64,000 nt of DNA from NCBI GenBank assembly GCA_030248295.1, contig JASANH010001725.1, positions 372,001-436,000 of the forward strand, given 5' to 3'. Source of the stretch: Mesodorylaimus sp. YZB2_4 (Eukaryota; Nematoda; Enoplea; Dorylaimida; Dorylaimidae). The stretch's first letter is position 1, and the number at the start of each line of letters is the position of its first letter. A program made the position numbers and the translations under genes. Of this stretch, positions 32,204 through 41,500 are shown piece after piece. Under the pieces are notes generated by a model, which was given only the letters and a program-made list of their open reading frames with translations, made no database searches and was not told where the DNA came from.

Positions 32204-33466
32204 CTACAAAGCATTCACCCATATCATCAGCTCCTGCCCGTTCGCGAATTCGAACATCTCGACATCATCACCACGGGCATCATCGGCGATTCCATCCAAG
32301 CCATCAAATCCAGTGGCTTCCTGCACATCAGCCATCCTCAGCTGTGGTTTGGCTTTGAACAGTTCTTCAGCGGCGACTCGTTTCAAGGACGGAGGCAAAA
32401 GCCAGCGGTGTAGAATGCCGTGCAGACCAGCGTCGACCACGACTTGCGCTCCATCGGGCAGTGGCGCCATGAATCGAAGCCAACGCAACGGCGGTGCAGT
32501 GGCGAATGGGTGAGCCAGCGGTGGTGACAAGGACCCGAAGGCTCGACTGGCTTCCATCATAAGCGCGCCGTGACTCGATCTCTGGAAGGTCGACCACCAC
32601 TGAGCCAACTTCTCGACCCGCCATTTGTGCTTGTAATCGAATGAAATGCATCGATGGTGGTTAGGATTGTCGTAGTCTGCTGAGTTAAACAGCACAAAAA
32701 CAATGGCAGATCCAGCGTAGAACGCATCGCAGCCGTGAAATTCGCCCATCCCAATCAAGATCGATTCCCAAGATATCGGACGAGCGGCTGCATTATTGAA
32801 GCCAGTCGACGGCACGCTGTACTTGGCGTCGATGAATTCGATTCGCGGTTGTCCCCCAACTTGGAACGGCTCGGCGGTACTGGCGAAGATGACGTGCAGT
32901 TGCGGCGATGGCTCAGAGGTCAGGTAGTAGTGGTAGAGGATGCCGCCCGAGTCCGGCATTTCGATCTCGAACATTTTGGCGCTTCTATTAATCGCATCGA
33001 CGATGAAGATGCGCACTCGTCCAAGCCTCTCGAACCCAACGATGATTGTATGAGGGCTGACGTAGTTCGACCAAGTTGGGTGCCATTGAACGGGGTCGTA
33101 CTTGACTCTCAATAACGTCATTTCGGCGGATCGTATGAGCGAGCAGCGTCGAATGGTGTACACTCTGCGCCAATCGGCCAGCTGGTACTCCACAGAAACT
33201 GTAACGCTCGCTTCGGGCGCTGACGTTCCCGCGAGATTGCTGGCCAGGCATGGATAGACTAGTCTGGACAAGTGACCGAGGGCCTGATTGGTGTTTCGAA
33301 CTGACCCGATCACCCGACGCCATCCATTGTGCACCTCGCCTCGCTTGATCACTCGTTCGTAGCACGTCAACGTTTCCCGCGACAACGACGTCCACGTCCG
33401 ATACGCAACGTAAGCTGCCGACGCTGTGCCAATACCAGCACTCAGCCACAGGATGCCGTTGACCAT
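32204..33466 (-). CDS. Unrecognised intronless protein with N-terminal membrane anchor, 420 aa
   Basis: I do not recognise this protein. The start at 33466 gives MVNGILWLSAGIGTASAAYV, a hydrophobic, Gly/Ala-rich segment followed by basic residues (RTWTSLSRETLTCYERVIKR), consistent with a signal anchor or organelle-targeted anchor. The rest (about 40-420) alternates hydrophobic and polar residues like a beta-rich globular domain, with VSVEYQLADWRRVYTIRRCS, ILIGMGEFHGCDAFY and a moderately acidic end (DDARGDDVEMFEFANGQE). No zinc-finger, kinase or peptidase motif is visible. A long intronless frame is unlike most neighbours; it could be a retrocopy or a lineage-specific gene. The membrane-anchor-then-domain order superficially resembles MUL1, but there is no RING, and I do not assign it. 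It lies just downstream of the mariner relic. Confidence 0.6.
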   Translation of the reverse strand: MVNGILWLSAGIGTASAAYVAYRTWTSLSRETLTCYERVIKRGEVHNGWRRVIGSVRNTNQALGHLSRLVYPCLASNLAGTSAPEASVTVSVEYQLADWRRVYTIRRCSLIRSAEMTLLRVKYDPVQWHPTWSNYVSPHTIIVGFERLGRVRIFIVDAINRSAKMFEIEMPDSGGILYHYYLTSEPSPQLHVIFASTAEPFQVGGQPRIEFIDAKYSVPSTGFNNAAARPISWESILIGMGEFHGCDAFYAGSAIVFVLFNSADYDNPNHHRCISFDYKHKWRVEKLAQWWSTFQRSSHGALMMEASRAFGSLSPPLAHPFATAPPLRWLRFMAPLPDGAQVVVDAGLHGILHRWLLPPSLKRVAAEELFKAKPQLRMADVQEATGFDGLDGIADDARGDDVEMFEFANGQELMIWVNAL

Positions 33467-34788
33467 GGTCAACCAGCTCAGCCGAACTGTACACAACGAG
33501 CCGAAGGTCGCTCAGCACCACACCGCGTCGGACACACGAACCCAAACTCCCGCAATTCGGGAGCGCAAATACAGCAGGAGTGTAAAGACTGCTTTATGTA
33601 CGATTTTACAGCAGTGTGGCCTGCAGAAACTGCAACACTGCATTTATCTTTCAGCACTACAGTAAATCGATAGAAGATAGGTAAGTTTGATTGGTCGAAC
33701 CTGGATTCCACTACGACGGCTGGGGTAAAGAGTGAGGATGAGCATGATGCAGGTGGCCCTTGGCAGCTGAATTTGTAGCCTTCAACTAGGGTCTTCAATG
33801 GACTCCCATGATGCTCTCGTGATAACGTAGACGTGTTCGTCTTTCGGAAACCGTCCGTGCATCCTGACGGTGAGGTAAATTTTAAAAAGCTCTGTAGCAA
33901 AAAAACAACCTGTCGAGCTATTCTCAAGTTGTTGGTGAAAATCATAGATTAGAATTATGTGCTCGCCAGCCTTGTGATAATATGCACATACTGTACATAA
34001 GATAAATAATATTCGGCGGTTTTGGGATTAGAATACCAAAAGAATACTGCTCTTGGCTCCATACTCTGGGAGACTAATATCAGTGACCGCACCCTAGAAG
34101 GCTGATAAATTCACCAAATCAAGGCAAAGTGGTTGGCAGGCCTCTCACAGCGGTCCACTAGCTTCTGATTCTTCACCGTGAGGCGCCTCTACCCTCCTCG
34201 GCACTACCTGTCATGGTCGCGGTCACCTTCAAACCCACTTTGAAAACCTGGTTTGTGATTCCATGCCACGCCACGCTGAAGGGCGACTTTGCGAGAACAG
34301 TTTTGCAGGGAGCACCTTTTTGCGTGCGGGGTGGAGCACAAAAAAACAGAGAACCATCTACCGAGCACCCAATTAACAAAGTCATCTGCTGCACAGGATA
34401 TGTGCTAGAAACGTGAATACTAGGTAATGGGTAGGTGCATACTGCACTGTCCACCTTCAGCCTATTCCTGAGTATCCCAGACGGAGTTACTGCATTTCAT
34501 TAGTGAATACATTGTGAATGCGTGCACTGTGCAGCCGCAATCCGTCGTGGCCTCTGCTGCGCAGCCTTATCCAGGCTTTTAGGTCACTGCTCCATTATGT
34601 ACTTGTTTCTGCTGTCGCTCTGGCTCTTCGCCCAAGACAGTAACTGTTCATGCGTGCCTGAACTAACACGAAAGAACTGGATTCTCACCATACATTTCTT
34701 CAATGCTGACGTTGCTGTGACTTCTGTGCCTACTTTTGGCCTTGCTCTTTCTTAACTGTTCCGAACTTGTACAGTCGAGGTGAGCATA
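33467..34788. other. Divergent intergenic region
   Basis: About 1.3 kb between the start of the unrecognised minus-strand gene and cytochrome b561. It should contain both promoters. I see no reliable exon; a CTTGTACAG-type acceptor at about 34766-34775 before the ATG could end a 5' UTR intron. Confidence 0.4.
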
Positions 34789-36637
34789 ATGCAAAGTTCG
34801 CATTACGGCGGGATTATTCCAGCTGATCGGGATGAACAGCACAGAACGCGTCTGTTCTGGTCATTGGTGGTTCTAGCTCAGGTTCTTGGCCTCGTCATTT
34901 GCATACTCGTTGGATTCTGGACAGCCTGGTATCCGCCGGTCCATCAAAGGCACAATGCCAAAGTGCCCTACGATAAGAACACGCATTTCCCCCGTTATCC
35001 CTCATTCGCCTACCACCCTCTGTTCATGACCTTGGCCATGGTCTTTCTGTTGGGACAAGGTAAGAGACGATCAGCAGGTAGTGATCGACGGTCAGAATGT
35101 CCGTTTTAGGAACACTAATTCATCGCATCATCCGGCCATACGCGAATTCCCGAGTCCGAGCGAGCATACATCTGGTGATCATGGCTCTCGTGTTCTGTAT
35201 GGCAGTCAGCGGAGTTCACGCTGTGTTCCAAGTGAACACGGTGCACATGGCCAATGCCCACACGTGGATTGGAATGCTCGCATTGATATCCATAGCTGCA
35301 CAAGTAAGCGACAGCGTAGCATAAAAATATAGTATCAGAAGTACGTCAATCTCAGATGAGGTTTTGCCGACCTCATCTGAGATTCACATCTACTTCACTG
35401 TGCATTACTGTAAGTGTTCGATAATCGTACCAAAACTTCCATTTTTTCACCAAGATACCACCTGGAATCACACACAAGCACAACGTAGTATAAGTCAGTA
35501 TAAGTCAGTGTAAGTCAGTCACAGTATAAGTCTTGCAAAATGCGGTGTTCAGTTCAAAACGCCCCTTAAATACTCACGGTCAGACGATATTCCACGAAAA
35601 AAGTATGGGTCCGAAACGTGAATCATGCTGTTGAGGAGATTTGGAACCTAAAAAAACCGCTGAGTCAGAGTCCTACTGAGAAGTAGGACTTTGATCGTGG
35701 CCTAGCGTGTTAAGGCGTCTGCCTCTCACGCTGGGCGCGCACGGGAGGGTTCGACTCCCGCCTCGGCACAAAATGATTGTCAATTATGTGTTCCGTAGCC
35801 CTCAAGTGCGCCTTGTGATGCTTGGCTATGGATAAAGCATGACATGAGTAACTTCTATCCAACAATTAGCGCAAATTACCGAGTACAGTAAGTATATGGA
35901 GTTCACACAAAAATTTTTAGGCGTCCTCACCCTCCATCTCGTCTAAAACGTGTCTGTGGCAGCACATAAACGCTGCCTTATCTTGCCTCTGGCAGGGAAA
36001 CTGTTCAAGGGAAACGAAACGGGTAAACGGGGAGGGGACTGTTTACAGTACTTTGTGCCCTGCTTGTCCGACATCGCCTTCTCTCATTTTTAGTGCCTAT
36101 TCGGGTTTCTCGCCTTTTACTTCCCTGGTTCTTCTCCGAATGTACATCGTTTCTACAAACCTCAGCATCGATTTTTTGGAATCACTATCTTTGTTCTTTC
36201 TGGCACGGCTGCACTGATGGGAGTGTCGATCGTTGGTCTGTAAGTGCCTGTTCTCTTTCAATGTACTCTTTCAAAAAATTCCCTTTAGAGAGCGCGAAAT
36301 TGTGGCAGATATTGGCGATGCTCGCATCATGAGCACAGCCCTCATTCTCTCCATTGCTGCCTACGTGATCACAGTAGTCGGCATCCTCGTCCACCCAGAC
36401 TTCGAACGCGGCAGTGAACAGGACGAGGCCGAGTCATTGATAGGACGAGGGAGGTATATCCTAGCGCAGCTCACTGCTTCTTCTGGCAGTCGGATAAACC
36501 GCGTGCATTGCACCATGTGTTTCTCTTTACCACGTCCATTCCATACTTTCTTTTCAGGGTCATTAGCTGATGCCGACAAGCCGCGAAGACAGTCGCTCTA
36601 CAAGACGGTGCTCGAATGGGGCATAAACTACAAGTAG
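34789..36637 (+). CDS. Cytochrome b561, transmembrane ascorbate/ferric reductase family, about 319 aa
   Basis: Six-helix di-haem protein that passes electrons from ascorbate across vesicle, lysosome or plasma membranes. Exons: 34789-35059, 35110-35303, 36094-36239, 36289-36637. Conserved haem histidines appear in order: YHPLFMTLAMV, RASIHLVIM, NAHTWIGM and KPQHRFFGITIF. Hydrophobic helices are clear (FWSLVVLAQVLGLVICILVG; LILSIAAYVITVVGILV). ATG at 34789 is the first in frame. The 3' end is ambiguous: a good GT..AG pair (36454-36557, 104 bases) would, if spliced, end the protein early at RVIS; left unspliced, the frame runs on to ADKPRRQSLYKTVLEWGINYK. The second intron (790 bases) carries a hairpin and a tRNA-like repeat. 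AATAAA follows at 36695. The gene is near none of its functional partners. Confidence 0.86.
35348..35384. repeat. Perfect 15-bp hairpin in cytochrome b561 intron 2
   Basis: AATCTCAGATGAGGT and its exact complement ACCTCATCTGAGATT are separated by 7 bases. Just downstream (about 35488-35530) are short repeats of AGTATAAGTC / AGTGTAAGTC. No function is evident. Confidence 0.75.
35694..35769 (+). repeat. tRNA-like module, copy 1 of a pair
   Basis: Lies in cytochrome b561 intron 2. A-box-like TGGCCTAGCGTGTTAAGG and T-arm GGGAGGGTTCGACTCCC are spaced as in a class II (Leu/Ser-like) tRNA. The core GGCGTCTGCCTCTCACGCTG is shared with the module at 37938-38016 on the other strand. The anticodon arm pairs imperfectly, which suggests a tRNA-derived repeat. 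Confidence 0.6.
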
Positions 36638-36694
36638 CCCACCACCTCAGTGATTGCTAGCCAGACATGGAGTTGTACGACGTGCTGTACTTGT

Positions 36695-36727
36695 AATAAA
36701 TACAGATGTAGTTAAGACTCAAATAAA
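36695..36727 (+). promoter_or_regulatory. Candidate polyadenylation signals of cytochrome b561
   Basis: Two AATAAA hexamers (36695-36700 and 36722-36727), 57 and 84 bases after the TAG stop. Their position fits a short 3' UTR. Confidence 0.6.
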
Positions 36728-37937
36728 AGTCCTAAGCAAGTGGTTTTTTATCGTCCATTAGCCCCTCAGGCCTGCCAAATATGGTCACGTTCATGTTCAC
36801 CAAACGCAGCAGTTGAGCAACACTTGAGTTGAGTTGAGTTGAGTACAAGCAGTTGAGTGCGAACGGCCACACTTACACGAAATGTTTTACCGATTGTGAG
36901 AAGTTTTCCCCCACTGACTGTGAGACTATCCCCCCACTGCGTCGTTCCCCCACCATCAATCTTGAGAAATTGCAGCTTTCGTCTAGGAACAAATACTCGT
37001 GCACAAATCGTCATCACTTATCCTAGAAGATATGAAGTGCCTCAAATACTCCACGATTTGGTTGAATCATTATTCGATTGCCTCGAATGCTTGTAATGGC
37101 CACCTAAAACGTTTAGCTCGCCTTTGCTCCTGCGACCACGCTCATCACGTGGTCCAAAAACAAGCACGAGCCTTTAATGAAATGTTTCGTAAGTGAGAAA
37201 ACTGATTGGTCAAAACCTGCATCTGCCATGCTGGTGAGTACCACTGCCTAAATGAACAATAAATCTTCTCTTTCTATTGATTTCCAGTGTTAGGTAGTTC
37301 TGCATTTGGGATTTAAACCATGCCTGACTAGCGCAAAATTGTACTCACTGACCACATCGTACTCTTCTATCGTGCTTCCACACGTCCTCTCACTCGTGCA
37401 ACCTTTTTCAACCCCAGTCGTACCTGCACATCAGGCGATAATTAAGATGGGGGAAGCGACACAGTGAAGGAACCCACGGCACCGTTGACCAGGCCGCGAG
37501 TAGAACACTTTCGCACTGTGTGCAGTGCGAAAGGCAGGCACCTGCCCACAACAGGGGATACGCAAGAAGGACACTCTACGATCCTAAAATCTTAGGTACC
37601 AGTACAAAACCACCTTTCAAAGGTGTGTTTCAAAGTAGTTCTGCTGGTTCAAAGTTGGGCACTTGGGCACGATGTGGATGGCTTTCTTGATCCAGGGTCC
37701 GTCCGATCTTGCACGATCGATTATACGAAAATCATCGAGCTCGGCGTTGTTGCCCACTTAAAGCATTTCCGTGATGGCTTTATATACGTACTTCGTTCAT
37801 GCCCGTTTGGTACCTTGGGTTTTTCGCGGTGGTGCAGTCAAATCCGACCTCATGCCATGTAATATTTTATCCAAAGCTAAGCACATACCGCGCACTCGAC
37901 GGCTAAGGAGCACATAAATTGCCCATCAATTTTTACC

Positions 37938-38016
37938 CAGGCGGGAGTCGAACCAGGATTGCGCCAGTGCTGCGCACCCAGCGTGAGAGGCAGACGCCTT
38001 AACGCGCTAGGTCGAC
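37938..38016 (-). repeat. tRNA-like module, copy 2 of a pair
   Basis: Read on the minus strand it matches the module at 35694-35769 over the A-box (CCTAGCGCGTTAAGG) and central core, with a T-arm-like GGTTCGACTCCCGCC. The two copies are inverted relative to each other, about 2.2 kb apart. Confidence 0.6.
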
Positions 38017-38544
38017 ATCACCCTGCCACCAAATCGTGCACTAACATGAGGCTCATAGGCTGGGGTCACCTTGCATATCCGTATGCACTGTTCTTGATAA
38101 GTTCGCAGAACGGTTCCGCCGAATGCACTGATACTGGGGTCATAGGATCAGAGGATGTGAATGTGGAATCACGTACAGCATGTAACACGGGCGATTCGAG
38201 CATCAGCAGACCTGGGGGGGGCTGTAAAATAAATGAGATAATGCATCAGAAAAAATAGTCTACCTAATAATAAAAATTTGAAAGCTTCATTTATAGCAAA
38301 AGATAGTCCCCTTCCCCTGAACATGGTCGTAGGTTTACCTGAAACTACATATTACCGAGTCGCAGACGCAGTGTGCGCAGAGTCCAAGTTTGGTTTGGTT
38401 TCTCTCCTTTTACTTTTGCTCGTCCATTTTCATTTAATTTTAATTTCTTCACTCGCCTGAGCGGTCGGTTTTTTAGTTCTGCTGGAGGCGTTGTTTGATT
38501 CTTGCAATTTCGCTGTCTGCTTTTCATGGTACATGTATCTAGTG

Positions 38545-41500
38545 ATGGCGGAAGGTGGTGGTCCCACATTGCAAGACCGTGTGGTAACCCGGCTGGCAGA
38601 AATTTTTCGAGATATGGATGAAGAGGTTATCCGAAATGTCGTACGTGCAGCTATGACGGACAGAAACGGTGGACATTTCAGTGAAGAGATTCTGATCGAT
38701 CAATGTCTAGATCGTTTGCTCATGCCTGCACCGTCAACCCCGATCGGTGTCAAACGCAGTGCGAGCCCAGGTGAGGTCTGCCGCTTCATTAGCTTTGCAT
38801 AACTCTTTTTCGCCCTGGCAGTTTGAATGTAGGCCTTTTCCCGTACACCTACTCTCTGGAATGTGCACGAACCGGGCTTTGTTTTGCATGTAGGGTAGGC
38901 CCTCGCAGTAAAGTACCCACGAATGTTAGATGGGAAGCATCGATACAGAATGTACTCGCTACCCTGTTATCGGTTATCGGCCGATACCGATAATTTATGG
39001 TGCCGATAATGTAGATTTTCCTCTCAATAAGAGTTTTGGGCGAGCATATGGCCTGTTAGAATAGGGCATTGGTATAGTATGACGACACCTTGACCTGACC
39101 GTCGGCACAAAGACAAAGGGGCAGTATAGTATGACGATACCCCAACCTGACGGTCGACACCATAGTTATAGTATAACGACACCTTTTGTTCTGTAAGCAA
39201 TTTTTGAAAAGTTAAAAGTAAGTTAGTTAAAGCTTTCTCGTCTTGAAAGCATGCAACACACAAAAAACCATTAAATTGAGTTAAAAATAAAATTAAAAAA
39301 CTTTTAAACATGTTATTGATGTACTGGAACAAAATTTACAAAGGATGTTCACGAAGGTCTCGTCGCTGACATCCAAGTTGGCCGATTGTTCAGTGCAGTA
39401 AGATTGAACGATTTGAACCAACTTGGGATCAACCCTAGCGGGCACATGTACAGCTTGCATGGCGAATGAGCAAAGTTTCAGGTGCTGTCCAAAAAGGACT
39501 AAGAGAAGGCAACAAAAGAACACGGGAGCTGACGCACATTGGGTTGGCATTGAGAGCCATCCGAGAAATTTACTGCTTATGAAGTTATGGCACTTTATAT
39601 ATATTTTCTCTTTCTCATCTGTCGTACTTCGAAAATTTTTTGTGGCTCGCTAAAGTAGAGTACTGCCCCTTTGTCTTTGTGCCGAAGGTCAGGTCGAGGT
39701 GTCGTCATAGTATACCCATGGTGTCGACGGTGAGGTCGGGGTGTCGTCATACTATACCAATGCCGGCCTGTTGATAATGATTATGACGAGGAGCAGGGAG
39801 CTACGGATTCTGGATCAATGAATTGAATGCCCAAGAACAGTCTGAGAGCTAAATAGCGATCATCATGATCATGACTTGTCTTATTGGGATGCCAGCAATG
39901 GCACCAAAACAGTTCACACTAACAGTTGGCTGTCTGCGTGTGGCATAGAGTAAGGTGAGGGGAAGAGGTGGGGCTGGCCCTGTAATGTTACTTTGCATGC
40001 TTCTCAATGAAGGCGACCTCTCTGCCTCCCTTATTATACTGCACACTCAGAAACAAGAGAGTCCTTCAGGCCCCCCCGGCACAATTCAAAACAGGTTAGT
40101 CTGGCTCAAAATAGAGGCAATGACCATCAATTATCATTGTAGCCCTAGCGTTCGACCTTGGGTGAGATTTTTGGGGCAGGGTTAGTCTTGCCCGATATAT
40201 CCGGGTACGGGGATGGCCTTCCGGGGTCGGAGATAACGCCGACAAGGATAATGAAGCTTTCTGGCTGTCAAAGTCCGTCCATCTGTTCATTTCTTTTCTT
40301 TTCTTGACATGTTCTAAAAACTTCATAAAGTTTGCCTTGCATTGCAACTATTCTTTATAACTATGACCATCTCATAACACTGCACAAAAAGCTGATACTA
40401 GGTTTCGTGAGTATTTTCGTCAGGGCACCAGTCGAACACTATGGCCCTCAAAAAGTTGTGAAAGGATCTGCTTTGCATATTTCACTCATTATCCCTACCT
40501 AGAGTAGTTAAAGACGGTTCATGGTCTCGGTCCAAGATTCCAGAGTGTGCGTGCGCATTTTTAGCTCCGCCCTTAAGATAGTAGCGAGCAAAATCCAACT
40601 AATATTCTAATTTTAATAAATGGTAGAAGATCATGAATGACTACCTTTCATTCTAGCATCCAGACTTTGTCCTACCGGCTGGACTTTAATATTTATGCTC
40701 GGCTGGTCCTAGAGGTGTCATGCGTTGCCTCAAGTATGGCTGACATCTGCGAAGAAGAGCGAGCAAGTTTGTAGTTGGGATATTGCAATTTACATAGTCT
40801 TCGGGTCCAAGATTTTATGCTTCCAAAATGAATTCTAATTGGTCTGTAAAGGAAGCATAGCTTGCGAGATAAAAAACCGCATGTTTGAGAATGGGGATCC
40901 GACTAAAGTTCAAATTTCCCGCCATAAAATTTGAATTTTTTAAACGTTAAAAAATTATCGGTTTTATCGGCCGATAATTGCGTTATGGGTTATCGGTTAT
41001 CGGCCGATACCGATAATTGCCTTATCGGTCGGACCTGGCCCCTGACCCCTATTCCTTGTTTTGAGTCAGTGCAGGATGCGTATGCCGCCCAAGGTGCAAC
41101 ACGGGGCCAGAGACTGCAAAACTACTGTAGTTCTTTGCGGCCATCAATTATGCGTCGTGGCACGACCAACTCTTTCCTTTGAACGCTGCCAGACGACACG
41201 CCAGAAGCCGGTTGCTGCTGTAAATCAGTGAAATCGCTGTCAAAAAGCAAACGGAAAACTTTGCAGGTCACTTACCACTGGTTTCTGCTTCTGTTTTTTT
41301 GGTGACCGCACTTACCGTTTTGCGACCTGCCATGACGGTGAAGGGGACTGGCGTAGGGAGGGGCCTTGCGCTTAATTACTCGAAAAGCTTACGCTGACAG
41401 AGGGTTCGGGCAGCTACGAGAATAGCATTGCCATGTATTTCAGACAATGACGAACCGAAACGATCGCGCCAAAGCTTGCTCGATAGCAGTAGCGGCAGCG

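Larger units (their letters stand above)
36638..38544. other. Intergenic between cytochrome b561 and RNF216
   Basis: Holds the cytochrome b561 3' UTR, a GAGTT microsatellite (about 36825-36845), and a tRNA-like repeat (listed separately). No coding exon I can support; the RNF216 promoter should lie near the 3' end. Confidence 0.45.
38955..41040. mobile_element. Element bounded by TATCGGCCGATA palindromes, in RNF216 intron 1
   Basis: The string TTATCGGTTATCGGCCGATA occurs at about 38969 and again near 40990, and a related TTATCGGCCGATAA at about 40965. The palindromic ends, about 2 kb apart, suggest the borders of a DNA transposon, later invaded by the element at 39058-39764. The interior has no recognisable transposase. 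Confidence 0.5.

Noticed and set aside
32204-33466. Assignment of the unknown gene as MUL1
   Set aside because: Only the anchor-then-domain order is similar; the C-terminal RING is absent and no GIDE motif could be aligned by eye.
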